Origin: Streptomyces fungicidicus
Lineage (GTDB): Bacteria; Actinomycetota; Actinomycetes; Streptomycetales; Streptomycetaceae
Direction: 5' to 3'
Length of the DNA: 64,000 nt
NCBI RefSeq assembly: GCF_003665435.1
Contig: NZ_CP023407.1
Coordinates: 3,720,001-3,784,000 of the forward strand
Part shown: one piece after another, positions 14,796-23,485 of the stretch
Numbering within the stretch: the stretch's first letter is position 1
Layout: each line of letters opens with the position of its first letter
Translations under genes and position numbers: made by a program
Notes under the pieces: generated by a model
What the model saw: the letters and a program-made list of their open reading frames with translations, nothing else
The model's database searches: none
What the model was told of the DNA's origin: nothing

Positions 14796-15617
14796 ATGCC
14801 ACTGACCGCCAGGATCCGTACCCGGGACGGATGGGCCGTGTCGCACGCGGTCGTCACGGTGACCGACGGGACCGGTACGCAGGTGCTGCGCGCCGAGGCG
14901 GACGCCGAGGGCGCCGTCCGTGACGCCACCGCGCTGGCACCGGGGGCGTACACCGTCGTCATCACCGCGATCGGGTACGCGCCCGCGGCCGCCAGCGCAC
15001 TGGTCACGGCGAGCGGACGGGCCGAGGTCGGGACGGTGACGCTGGCCCGGCAGGGCGGCACCGAACTGCCGCCGCCGGGGCCCTGGACCGTCGACCCCGC
15101 GCACTCCTCCGTGGCCGCCGTCGCCCAGCACCTGGGCATCTCCAGCGTGCGGGGCCGCTTCACCGAGTTCGCGGCCACCGTGGAGATCGCGCCGGACGAC
15201 GTCACCAAGTCCAGGGTGGAGGCGGTGATCCGGGCGGCGTCCATCGACACCGGCAACGGGACGCGCGACACCCATCTGCGGTCCGCGGACTTCCTGGACA
15301 CCGAGCGGCACCCCGAGATCACCTACCGGTCCGGCGGACTGACGGAGAACGGCTCCGACCGCTGGACGGTCCACGGCGAGCTGGCCATGTGCGGGGTGGT
15401 CCGCCCCGTCGACCTGGACCTGGCCTACCTCGGCACCGGTGCGGACCCCTGGGGCGGCACCCGCGCGGCGTTCCGCGCCACGGCCGAACTGCGCCGCGAG
15501 GACTTCGCGATGAACTACAACCAGGTCGTCCAGGCCGGCATCGCGGCCATCGGCACCACGCTCCGGGTGGAGCTGGACGTTCAGGCCGTCCAGGGGGAGT
15601 CGCTGCCGGCCGTGTGA
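14796..15617 (+). CDS. YceI-family protein with N-terminal carboxypeptidase-regulatory-like domain
   Basis: A 273-aa protein without a signal peptide. Residues 1-85 are a beta-sandwich module like those at the end of the upstream exporter (GWAVSHAVVTVTDGTG, LAPGAYTVVITAIGYAPAA). Residues about 92-270 are a YceI lipocalin-like barrel (WTVDPAHSSV, RGRFTEFAATVEI, HLRSADFLDTERHPEI, MCGVVRPVDLDL). YceI proteins bind amphiphilic molecules such as polyisoprenoids. The ATG at 14796 has AGGGAG 8 nt upstream. The shared module suggests that this protein and the exporter act together, but a strong terminator separates their transcripts. Confidence 0.88.
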   Translation: MPLTARIRTRDGWAVSHAVVTVTDGTGTQVLRAEADAEGAVRDATALAPGAYTVVITAIGYAPAAASALVTASGRAEVGTVTLARQGGTELPPPGPWTVDPAHSSVAAVAQHLGISSVRGRFTEFAATVEIAPDDVTKSRVEAVIRAASIDTGNGTRDTHLRSADFLDTERHPEITYRSGGLTENGSDRWTVHGELAMCGVVRPVDLDLAYLGTGADPWGGTRAAFRATAELRREDFAMNYNQVVQAGIAAIGTTLRVELDVQAVQGESLPAV

Positions 15618-15624
15618 GGCCGTC

Positions 15625-16347
15625 TCAGGGGGCGCTGTGGGCGTCGACGATGCGGCGGGCGAGGTCGCGCAGTTTCACGTTCTCCCGCTGCGAGGCCCGT
15701 ACCAGGCTGTCGAAGGCGCCCGCCGCGTCGATGTCCAGGCGTTCCATGAGGATGCCGGTCGCCTGGCCGATCAGGTCCCGGGTGCGCATGGCCTCGGTGA
15801 GCTGTTCGCGCACGGTGGCGGAGTCGAGGGCGATGCCGACGTGGGCGGTGAACAGCCGGCCGACCCGCAGCGCCGCCTCGTCGAAGGCGCGCGGCTTGCG
15901 CGCGTAGACGGTGAGCACGGTCAGCCGGCGGCGGTCGGCCCGCAGCCGCAGCGACAGCGCGGAGCGCAGGCCCAGTCCGGCCAGCGTGTCCTCGCCCGCG
16001 CCGTTCTCGGTGTCCTCGGCCTCGGCCACCGGGGCGGCCCACAGCCGGTGCCAGTACGGCTGGTGCCCCTCCCCGGGCCGGCTCTCCTCGGCGGTGCGGA
16101 CGACGTCGTCGGTGCAGGCCAGTGTGGAGCGCGCGTTGTCCTTGTCTATGACGCTGATGCCCGCGTGGCCCGCGCCGGGCACGAGGTCCACGGCGAGACG
16201 GACCGCGATGTCCAGGGTGCTGTCCGGCGTGGACGTCTCGTGAAGTCGCCGTGCAGCCGCCGTGAGCGCTTCCGCCAGGTCCAACCCATCCGGAAAACGG
16301 GGCAAATCAGAAAACCGGGACGCAGCCACTACGAACCTCTTCGGCAT
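15625..16347 (-). CDS. GAF-ANTAR domain response regulator
   Basis: A 240-aa protein with a GAF sensor domain (about 25-170) and a C-terminal ANTAR RNA-binding domain (about 180-235; MRTRDLIGQATGILMERLDID and a later RDLARRIVD). ANTAR proteins bind paired hairpins in nascent RNA and prevent termination. No receiver domain is present, so the GAF domain probably senses the signal. The start at 16347 gives the usual length but lacks a clear ribosome site. It converges on the YceI gene with only 7 nt between the stops. Confidence 0.87.
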   Translation of the reverse strand: MPKRFVVAASRFSDLPRFPDGLDLAEALTAAARRLHETSTPDSTLDIAVRLAVDLVPGAGHAGISVIDKDNARSTLACTDDVVRTAEESRPGEGHQPYWHRLWAAPVAEAEDTENGAGEDTLAGLGLRSALSLRLRADRRRLTVLTVYARKPRAFDEAALRVGRLFTAHVGIALDSATVREQLTEAMRTRDLIGQATGILMERLDIDAAGAFDSLVRASQRENVKLRDLARRIVDAHSAP

Positions 16348-16537
16348 GCACGGCGACCACGGCCGTGCGCAGGAGAGCTCCGCAGCACATTCCTGACTGC
16401 GAGCACAGGACGCACAGAATCTTATCTGTTCGGTTGCGATGAGGTGACGCCCGGACCTGCGGTGTTCGGGGCGCGGCCCGATCACCCTCCCGGCGGGCGT
16501 GCTTCCGCGCCGGCCTCCACCGTGGTTCCATGGGCCT

Positions 16538-16951
16538 ATGGGTCAGGAAGCGGCCTTGCCGGAAATCCGGACGACCGTCTGCCAGGTGAACGCCGTGCCC
16601 TTCCCGCCGAACCCCTCCGAGCCGCGAGACCCGTCCGCACACGCACTGCTCAGCTTCCCCACGGAGATCGACTTCTCCAACGCGGGGGACATGCTCGGGC
16701 GTGTCATGTCCGAGGCCCGCCCCGGTGACGGCCCGTGGGCCCGGATCGTGGTCCTCGACTTCACCGCGACCGAATTCATGGACTCCCAGGGCGTCCGCCT
16801 CATCAACGACGCCCGCCGGCTGCTGCGCCCCGCCACCCGCGTCCACGTGGTGGTCCGCCCGGACGGCGTCGCGAGCCGGGTGCTCGAAGTGACCGGCCTG
16901 CGCCGCGACGTGCCCGTGTACGACAACCTTCCGGAGGCCCTGGCCGCCTAG
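16538..16951 (+). CDS. STAS-domain anti-sigma factor antagonist
   Basis: A 137-aa protein whose residues about 35-130 form a STAS domain: a predicted nucleotide-proximal strand VVLDFTATEF followed by MDSQGVRLI, where the Ser of DSQG aligns with the phosphorylated Ser of SpoIIAA/RsbV. The unphosphorylated form should bind an RsbW-type kinase and free a sigma factor. Several RsbW-like proteins and two SigB-type sigma factors lie elsewhere in the window, but the partner is not known. ATG at 16538; weak ribosome site. It is 10 nt from the following PPOX gene, a likely two-gene transcript. Confidence 0.85.
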   Translation: MGQEAALPEIRTTVCQVNAVPFPPNPSEPRDPSAHALLSFPTEIDFSNAGDMLGRVMSEARPGDGPWARIVVLDFTATEFMDSQGVRLINDARRLLRPATRVHVVVRPDGVASRVLEVTGLRRDVPVYDNLPEALAA

Positions 16952-16961
16952 GGTGACGCCC

Positions 16962-17432
16962 ATGGCACCCAACATCGCGACGAACACCCGTGTCTCCCTC
17001 GACGAGCTGCTGGACTTCGTACGGCCCCGGCACCGGGCGATCCTGCTGACCCGGCGGGCCGACGGCGGTCCCCAGGGGTCGCCGCTGACCTGCGGGGTCG
17101 ACGACTCGGGCCGGATCGTGGTCTCCACCTACCCCGAGCGCGCCAAGACGCGGAACGCCAAGCGGGACGACCGGGTGAGCCTGATCGTCCTCAGCGACGA
17201 GTGGAACGGGCCGTGGGTGCAGATCGACGGCACCGCCGAGGTGGTGGACGCGCCCGAGTCCGTGGAGCCGCTGGTGGAGTACTACCGGAACATCGCCGGG
17301 GAGCACCCTGACTGGGACGAGTACCGCGCGGCCATGGCCAGGCAGGGCAAGTCGCTCATCCGTGTCACCCCGGAGCGCTGGGGGCCGGTGGCGACCGGCG
17401 GCTTCCCGGCGCGGCTGGCCGAGGGGGAGTAG
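16962..17432 (+). CDS. PPOX-class F420-dependent oxidoreductase
   Basis: A 156-aa split-barrel flavin/F420-binding protein (PRHRAILLTRRADGGPQGSPL, TYPERAKTRNAKRDDRVSL, WVQIDGTAEVVD), length normal for the PPOX-class F420 family. These reduce diverse small molecules with F420H2; substrate unknown. Lys/Arg residues in the RAKTRNAKRD segment fit phosphate binding of the cofactor. The ATG at 16962 is preferred; a GTG 9 nt upstream is possible. Followed by a 14-bp hairpin terminator. Confidence 0.88.
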   Translation: MAPNIATNTRVSLDELLDFVRPRHRAILLTRRADGGPQGSPLTCGVDDSGRIVVSTYPERAKTRNAKRDDRVSLIVLSDEWNGPWVQIDGTAEVVDAPESVEPLVEYYRNIAGEHPDWDEYRAAMARQGKSLIRVTPERWGPVATGGFPARLAEGE

Positions 17433-17440
17433 GAAGGAGT

Positions 17441-17472
17441 GAGGGCGGTGGCACCGTGGTGCCACCGCCCTC
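17441..17472. terminator. Bidirectional terminator
   Basis: Perfect 14-bp arms (17441-17454, 17459-17472) with a CGTG loop between convergent genes. Confidence 0.8.
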
Positions 17473-17493
17473 TCACGCGCCGTCAGGGTGCCG

Positions 17494-19695
17494 TCAGCCG
17501 GTGGCCGTCTTCTGCGTGAGGTCGTAGAAGGTGGCCGAGCCGGCCGTCACCTCCTTGAAGTTCTCCTGCACCCAGGTGGAGATCTGTGCGGAGCTGCCGG
17601 AGTCGCCGCCCATGCCACCGCCCATGCCGCCGCCGGCGACGAAGTAGTGGATCTTCCCTTCCTCCACGTACTTCTTGAACTGGTCGAGCGTCGGGGACGG
17701 GTCGGTGCCGTTGAAGCCGCCGATCGCCATCACGGGTTCGCCGGTGGCGAGCTGGTAACTCGCGGCGTTCTGGGCGCCGATGGCCGCGGCGGCCCAGGTG
17801 TGGTCGCCGGCGCCGGCCTCCAGCAGCTCCTTCGCCTCGGAGTCGACGTCCGCCCCGCCGAGCAGACCGCCCATGCCGCCGCCGGGCATACCGCCCTCGG
17901 CGCTGTTGCCGGTGCCGTTCCGCGGGGCGCCCTGGCCGTTCTGGCTCCCCTGGCCGCCCTGACTTCCCTGGCCACCCTGGCCGTTCTGGCCCATGGGCCC
18001 GCCGCCGGGGAAGCCGCCGCCGCCGTTGCCGCCCGCGCCGGGCGGGGTCTGGCCCTGCCCCTGACCCTGGCCCTGCTGTCCGGGCCCACCGCCGGGGAAG
18101 CCACCGCCGCCGCCTCCCGGACCGCCGCCCATGCTCGCCCCCGCCGGACCGGCGGTGACGATGGAACCGCTGTGCCCCTCCTGCACGGTGCTCAGCGTGT
18201 ACGCCGTCGGGCCGGCCAGCGCGGCCGCCAGGCCCAGCCCCGCCGCCGCGAGCGCCACCCGGCGCCCCACCCGGCCCGCGAAGACCAGCCCGAGGGCGGC
18301 CACCAGCCCGCCCACCAGGACCAGCCACTTCAGCCACGGCAGATAGTCGGGCGTGCGGTCGAGCAGCACATACCCCCAGGCGGCCGTGGCCGTGGCGGCG
18401 GCCGCGAGGGCGAGCGAGGCCCAGGGCACGTGCCGCTTCTCCCACAGCGCCGCCGCGCCCATGCCGACCACCGCAGCGAGGTAGGGGGCGAGGGCCACCG
18501 TGTAGTACTGGTGGAAGATGCCGGCCATGTAGCTGAAGACCGCCGCGGTCATCAGCAGCGAGCCGCCCCACACCAGGAACGAGGCACGGGCGAGGTCGGT
18601 CCGCGCGGCCTTGCGGGTGAGGACCAGACCGGCGGCCAGCAGGATCAGCGCGGCGGGCAGCAGCCAGGAGATCTGACCGCCGATCTCGGAGTTGAACATC
18701 CGGTCCCAGCCGGTCTCGCCCCACTGTCCGCCGCCCATGCCGCCGCCACCGCCGCCGACGCTGCCGGTCTCCTCGCCGCTGAGCCGGCCGAGACCGTTGT
18801 AGCCGAAGGTCAGCTCCAGGAAGCTGTTGTTCTGCGAGCCGCCGACGTACGGGCGGGACGACGCCGGCCACAGCTCGACGACCGCCACCCACCAGCCGCC
18901 GGAGACGACCAGCGCGAGGGCCGCCAGGGCCAGCTGGCCCAGCCGCTTCCGCAGCCGGACCGGCGCGCAGACGCCATAGGCCAGCGCCAGGGGCGGGAGG
19001 ATCAGGAACGCCTGGAGGGTCTTGGCGAGGAACGCGAAACCGATCACGGCCCCGGCCCACACCAGCCACTTCGTACGGCCGTCCTCCAAGCCCCGGACGA
19101 CGAGGTAACAGGCGACGGACATCAGCAGTGCCAGCATCGCGTCCGGGTTGTTGAACCGGAACATCAGCGCCGCGACCGGGGTGAGCGCGAGGACCGCGCC
19201 GGCGATCAGACCGGCCGCGGGGCCGAACCGCCGGCGTACGGCGGCGTACACCACGGCGACCGTGCCGACGCCCATGAGCACCTCGGGCACGAGGATCGCC
19301 CAGGAGTTCAGGCCGAAGATCCGCACCGAGAGCTCCATCGGCCACAGCGAGGCCGGGGGCTTGTCCACGGTGATGGCGTTGGCCGCGTCCAGCGAGCCGA
19401 AGAAGAACGCCTTCCAGGACTCGCTGCCCGCCTGGACGGCCGCCGAGTAGAAGGAGTTGGCGTATCCGGAGGCGCTCAGGTCGTACAGATAGAGCAGCCC
19501 GGTCGCCAGCAGCAGGCCGAGGAAGGCGGGGCGCACCCAGCGGGGGTCCCCGGGCCGGCCGCGCCACGCTCTGCGGGCGAGGGCCCCCCGGGGTTCGCCC
19601 GGCCCGGGGGCGGCGTGGCGGGCCGCCGACGGGGAGGGGGGTTCCCAGGCGGCGGGGCCCGCCGGGGGACTCGTCGGGTCGTACTGCGTGGTCAT
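17494..19695 (-). CDS. Glycosyltransferase family 39 (ArnT/PMT-like) membrane protein
   Basis: A 733-aa polytopic membrane glycosyltransferase expected to move sugar from a polyprenyl-phosphate donor on the outer face of the membrane. The N-terminal part has about 10-12 transmembrane helices with the PMT_2 landmarks YANSFYSAAVQAGSESWKAF and AITVDKPPASLW (acidic residues and lysine of the active region). After the last helix (about residue 490) comes a Gly/Gln/Pro-rich extracytoplasmic stretch (about 525-620) and a small folded domain ending the protein (ATGEPVMAIGGFNGTDPSPT). Its start overlaps the stop of the GT2 gene as ATGA, so donor synthesis and transfer are coupled. Confidence 0.9.
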   Translation of the reverse strand: MTTQYDPTSPPAGPAAWEPPSPSAARHAAPGPGEPRGALARRAWRGRPGDPRWVRPAFLGLLLATGLLYLYDLSASGYANSFYSAAVQAGSESWKAFFFGSLDAANAITVDKPPASLWPMELSVRIFGLNSWAILVPEVLMGVGTVAVVYAAVRRRFGPAAGLIAGAVLALTPVAALMFRFNNPDAMLALLMSVACYLVVRGLEDGRTKWLVWAGAVIGFAFLAKTLQAFLILPPLALAYGVCAPVRLRKRLGQLALAALALVVSGGWWVAVVELWPASSRPYVGGSQNNSFLELTFGYNGLGRLSGEETGSVGGGGGGMGGGQWGETGWDRMFNSEIGGQISWLLPAALILLAAGLVLTRKAARTDLARASFLVWGGSLLMTAAVFSYMAGIFHQYYTVALAPYLAAVVGMGAAALWEKRHVPWASLALAAAATATAAWGYVLLDRTPDYLPWLKWLVLVGGLVAALGLVFAGRVGRRVALAAAGLGLAAALAGPTAYTLSTVQEGHSGSIVTAGPAGASMGGGPGGGGGGFPGGGPGQQGQGQGQGQTPPGAGGNGGGGFPGGGPMGQNGQGGQGSQGGQGSQNGQGAPRNGTGNSAEGGMPGGGMGGLLGGADVDSEAKELLEAGAGDHTWAAAAIGAQNAASYQLATGEPVMAIGGFNGTDPSPTLDQFKKYVEEGKIHYFVAGGGMGGGMGGDSGSSAQISTWVQENFKEVTAGSATFYDLTQKTATG

Positions 19696-21080
19696 CGGTG
19701 GTCCCTCTGGTCGGGAACGGAAGGGCGGGACGCGCGGGTGGGCAGCGGCGAGCGGACCGGCTGGAGCGGCATGGTCGCGTCCTGCCAGGCGGCGGTGACC
19801 GCGGCGTCCTGCCTGGAGGGGACGGCGGCCTCGTGCGGCTGGTCGTGGTCCGGGAACACCCACGCCCGGAAGAGCAGGAACCGCAGCACCGTCGCCGCGA
19901 GGTTGGCCGCGACCAGGACCGCCAGCTCGGTGGAGTGCGCGGGGTCGCTGCTGGCCGCGTTCAGGGCGGCCAGCGAGCCGCTGGTCAGGGCGAGCCCGAT
20001 GCCGAAGACGACGAGGCCCTGCGCCTGGTGCCGTACGGCTCCGCCGCGCCCCCGCACCCCGAAGGTGAGCCGCCGGTTGGCGGCGGTGTTGGCGACGGCC
20101 GAGACCAGCAGGGCGAGGCCGTTGGCGGTCTGGGAGCCGGTGAAGGTGCGGAAGCCGCTGTAGAGCAGCAGGTAGAAGAGGGTGGACAGGACGCCGACGA
20201 CACAGAAGCCGACCAGTTGGCGGGCCAGGCCCTGCGGCACGTCCGTGAGGTTCCGGTCGCGCGGGTCGTCGCCGAAGGGCCGGGCGAGCCGGTCCAGCGG
20301 CAGCGAGCCGGTGGCCAGGGCCCTGCCGACCCGCCAGACGCCCTTGAGGTCGTCCGTCGCCGTCCTCACGATGTGCACGGTGGAGTCGGGGTCGTCGACC
20401 CAGTCGACCGGCACCTCGTGGATCCGCAGTCCCGCCCGCTCGGAGAGGACCAGCAGCTCGGTGTCGAAGAACCAGCCGCTGTCCTCCACCAGCGGCAGCA
20501 GCACCTGCGCCACGTCACGGCGGATCGCCTTGAACCCGCACTGCGCGTCCGAGAAGCGGGCCTGGAGCGAGCCGCGCAGGATCAGGTTGTACGAGCGGCT
20601 GATGAACTCCCGTTTGGCGCCCCGCACCACGCGTGAGCTGCGGCTGAGCCGGGAGCCGATGGCGAGGTCGGAGTGGCCGGAGATCAGCGGGGCGACCAGC
20701 GGCAGCAGCGCGTTCAGGTCGGTGGACAGGTCCACGTCCATGTAGGCGAGGACGGGGGCGTCCGAGGCGGACCAGACGGTCCGCAGCGCCCGCCCTCGGC
20801 CCTTCTGCTCCAGCCGCACGTACCGCACCTCCGGGAACCGCTCCGTCAGCCGGGCCGCCACCTGCGGGGTGCTGTCCGTGGAGGCGTTGTCGGCGATCGT
20901 GACGCGGAACGCGTAGGGGAAGGTGCGGCCGAGGTGCTCGTGCAGTCTGCGGACGCACGGCTTGAGGTCCTTCTCCTCGTTGTAGACGGGGATCACTACG
21001 TCCAGGACCGGCGTACCGGCTCCGGCGGCCGGGAGGTGCTCCCGCGCCGGCAGGGTGCCGGGAGAAGAATCGCTTCGCAT
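19692..21080 (-). CDS. Polyprenyl-phosphate glycosyltransferase: GT2 domain fused to GtrA domain
   Basis: A 462-aa fusion. Residues about 25-270 are a DPM1-like GT2 domain (VVIPVYNEEKDL, DNASTDSTPQ, AYMDVDLSTDL, QCGFKAIRRD). Residues about 310-430 are a GtrA-type four-helix membrane domain, a presumed flippase for the lipid-linked sugar. It thus makes and flips the donor used by the coupled GT39 enzyme. The start is the ATG at 21080. It lies downstream of a histidine kinase gene (14 nt), in one transcript with the two-component genes. Confidence 0.92.
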   Translation of the reverse strand: MRSDSSPGTLPAREHLPAAGAGTPVLDVVIPVYNEEKDLKPCVRRLHEHLGRTFPYAFRVTIADNASTDSTPQVAARLTERFPEVRYVRLEQKGRGRALRTVWSASDAPVLAYMDVDLSTDLNALLPLVAPLISGHSDLAIGSRLSRSSRVVRGAKREFISRSYNLILRGSLQARFSDAQCGFKAIRRDVAQVLLPLVEDSGWFFDTELLVLSERAGLRIHEVPVDWVDDPDSTVHIVRTATDDLKGVWRVGRALATGSLPLDRLARPFGDDPRDRNLTDVPQGLARQLVGFCVVGVLSTLFYLLLYSGFRTFTGSQTANGLALLVSAVANTAANRRLTFGVRGRGGAVRHQAQGLVVFGIGLALTSGSLAALNAASSDPAHSTELAVLVAANLAATVLRFLLFRAWVFPDHDQPHEAAVPSRQDAAVTAAWQDATMPLQPVRSPLPTRASRPSVPDQRDHR

Positions 21081-21094
21081 GGCACCGACTCTGC

Positions 21095-22666
21095 TCAGCC
21101 GCCCTGTCGTGCCCATGTGGTGAGGCTGTGCCGTGACTGTGAGTGCGGCTCGGGCAGCAACTCCGGTGCCATCGCGGGGAGATGGAGCGTGAACGCGGTC
21201 CGTCCCGGCACGCTGTCGACGGTCACGGCGCCGCCGTGCGCGGCCGCCACGGCCTGCACGATGGCCAGGCCGAGGCCGGTGGATCCGGTGGCACGGGTGC
21301 GCGCCGAGTCGCCGCGCGCGAACCGTTCGAAGACGCGCGGGAGCAGTCCGGGCGGGATGCCCGGCCCGTCGTCCAGCACGTCCACGCAGAGCCAGGGGCC
21401 GTCGCGGCGGACCCGGGCGGTGACGGTGGTGCCCGGCGGGGTGTGGTTGCGGGCGTTGCCGAGCAGGTTGACGAGCACCTGCTGGAGCCGGGCGGCGTCG
21501 GCGCACACCGGCGCGGGTTCGTCGGGCAGTTCGAGGCGCCAGACGTGGTCCTGGCCGGCGGCGCGGGCGTCGCTGATGGTGTCCACGACGAGCGGGACGA
21601 GGTCGGTCTCCTCGAACTGCAGGGGCCGCCCGGCGTCCAGGCGGGCGAGCAGCAGCAGGTCCTCCACGAGCAGGGTCATCCGGCCCGCCTCGGACTCGAT
21701 GCGGCGCAGCGCGTGCCGGGTGTCGGGGCCGACCTGTTCCCGGCCGCGCCGGGTGAGTTCGGCGTAGCCCCGGATGGAGGCGAGCGGCGTCCGCAGCTCG
21801 TGGCTGGCGTCCGCGACGAACTGCCGTACCCGGGTCTCGCTCTCCTGGCGTGCGCGCAGCGCCCCGTGGATGTGGTCGAGCATCCGGTTCAGCGCGGCGC
21901 CGACCCGGCCGACCTCGGTGTGCGGATCGCACTCGGACTCCGGGACCCGCTCCTCGAGGTTGACCTCGCCGCTGTGCAGGGGCAGTTCGGAGACCCGGGT
22001 GGCGGTGGCGGCGACCCTGCGCAGGGGGCGGGTGGCGACGCCGACGATGACGGCCCCGGCGAGGGAGGCGGCGATGAGACCGGCGGCGGTGACGCTGATC
22101 TCGACCAGGATCAGCGTGTTGACCGTGTTGTCCGCGTCCGCGGTGGGCAGGGCGACGTAGAACTCGCCGTTGCGGCCGCTCTCGTACTTCACCCGGTACT
22201 CGCCCAGGCCCGGGATGTCCACGGTGTGCGGGCGCAGGTCGCGGGGGACGGTGGCGACGGCCGCGAGCTGGGCCGAGCCGAGCGGGGTCGCCTGGGACGT
22301 CGGGACCCCGTCCTGCGTCTTGCGCTCGCTGACGATCCCGTCGGTGGCCTCGCCGTCCTCGACGGTGACGCCGATGGTGCCGATGCCCTGCGGGCCCATG
22401 GTGACGAAGTCCAGGGGCCCGTCGTCCCCCGGGAACCGGGGGAGCGGCTCGTCCTTGGCGGGGCCGCCCGCCGCGCGCTTGGCCACCTCCGCCACCTGCC
22501 CGTCGAGCTGCTCGTACAGGTGCGAGCGCAGCGCCAGGGTGGTCACGGTGCCGATCACCGCGCACACCACCGCGATCAGCGCCACGGACGCGACGACGAG
22601 CCGCGTCCGCAGGGTGCGCGGGGAGCCCGCTCGCCGCCGGGGACGCGGTCGCCGCCGTCCGCTCAC
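21095..22666 (-). CDS. Sensor histidine kinase
   Basis: A 523-aa OmpR-class sensor kinase: one membrane helix (about 23-45), an extracytoplasmic domain to about 180, second helix (about 180-205), HAMP (about 205-275), HisKA H-box FVADASHELRTPLASIRGYAE (His near 292), and a HATPase with N-box LLGNARNHTPPG and G boxes DDGPGIPPG and GLGLAIV. The GTG start at 22666 overlaps the stop of the response regulator as GTGA. Located upstream of two glycan-assembly genes, so it may report on envelope state; signal unknown. Confidence 0.94.
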   Translation of the reverse strand: MSGRRRPRPRRRAGSPRTLRTRLVVASVALIAVVCAVIGTVTTLALRSHLYEQLDGQVAEVAKRAAGGPAKDEPLPRFPGDDGPLDFVTMGPQGIGTIGVTVEDGEATDGIVSERKTQDGVPTSQATPLGSAQLAAVATVPRDLRPHTVDIPGLGEYRVKYESGRNGEFYVALPTADADNTVNTLILVEISVTAAGLIAASLAGAVIVGVATRPLRRVAATATRVSELPLHSGEVNLEERVPESECDPHTEVGRVGAALNRMLDHIHGALRARQESETRVRQFVADASHELRTPLASIRGYAELTRRGREQVGPDTRHALRRIESEAGRMTLLVEDLLLLARLDAGRPLQFEETDLVPLVVDTISDARAAGQDHVWRLELPDEPAPVCADAARLQQVLVNLLGNARNHTPPGTTVTARVRRDGPWLCVDVLDDGPGIPPGLLPRVFERFARGDSARTRATGSTGLGLAIVQAVAAAHGGAVTVDSVPGRTAFTLHLPAMAPELLPEPHSQSRHSLTTWARQGG

Positions 22667-23403
22667 GAGACCGCGGGCTTGATCAGGTAGCCGGCGCCGC
22701 GCCGGGTGTGGATCATCGGTTCCCGGCCCGCGTCGATCTTCCGGCGCAGATACGAGATGTACAGCTCGACCACGTTGGCCTGCCCGCCGAAGTCGTACGA
22801 CCAGACCCGGTCGAGTATCTGCGCCTTGCTGAGCACGCGCCGCGGGTTGCGCATGAGGAAGCGCAGCAGCTCGAACTCGGTCGCGGTGAGGTGGATGCCG
22901 TCGCCGCCCCGGGTGACCTCGTGGCTGTCCTCGTCGAGGGTGAGGTCACCGACGACCAGCATCGACTCGGAGCGGCGGTCGGCCGCGCCGGAGCGCCGGA
23001 TCAGCCCGCGCAGCCGCGCGACGACCTCCTCCAGGCTGAACGGCTTGGTGACGTAGTCGTCGCCGCCCGCGGTGAGCCCGGCGATACGGTCCTCGACGGC
23101 GTCCTTGGCGGTCAGGAACAGCACGGGCACGTCCGGCAGTTCGCGGCGCAGCCGGCCGAGGATGGCCAGGCCGTCCATGTCGGGCAGCATCATGTCCAGG
23201 ACGACGGCGTCGGGCCGGAACTCGCGCGCGGTCCGCAGGGCGCCCTGGCCGTCCCCCGCGCTGCGGATCTGCCAGCCCTCGTAGCGCAGGGCCATGGAGA
23301 GCAGTTCGGTGATCGACTGCTCGTCGTCCACCACAAGCACGCGGACGGGGCTCCCGTCCGGCCTCAGCAGTTCGGTGCGCCCCTGGGGCGAGATCGTGGT
23401 CAT
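22663..23403 (-). CDS. OmpR/PhoB-family response regulator
   Basis: A 246-aa regulator with receiver domain (about 23-135: DDEQ acidic pocket, VVLDMMLPDMDG phospho-acceptor, LFLTAKD, DDYVTKPF lysine) and a winged-helix output domain (about 150-243; HLTATEFELLRFLMRNPRRV, VWSYDFGG, YISYLRRKID). The ATG at 23403 is chosen; a GTG 9 nt upstream is possible. First gene of a four-gene minus-strand operon with the kinase, GT2-GtrA and GT39 genes. Confidence 0.95.
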   Translation of the reverse strand: MTTISPQGRTELLRPDGSPVRVLVVDDEQSITELLSMALRYEGWQIRSAGDGQGALRTAREFRPDAVVLDMMLPDMDGLAILGRLRRELPDVPVLFLTAKDAVEDRIAGLTAGGDDYVTKPFSLEEVVARLRGLIRRSGAADRRSESMLVVGDLTLDEDSHEVTRGGDGIHLTATEFELLRFLMRNPRRVLSKAQILDRVWSYDFGGQANVVELYISYLRRKIDAGREPMIHTRRGAGYLIKPAVS

Positions 23404-23485
23404 GCCGTACACGTTGTCCGGCGCCTCTGAGAACGTCCTTTCGGCAACCTGTGTTTTCCCTGAGAAACCCCCGGGCCCTTCCCCG

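Noticed and set aside
19692..22565. A 957-residue frame joining the kinase region to the GT2-GtrA protein
   Set aside because: The first half is an out-of-frame reading of the histidine kinase; the real gene starts at 21080.
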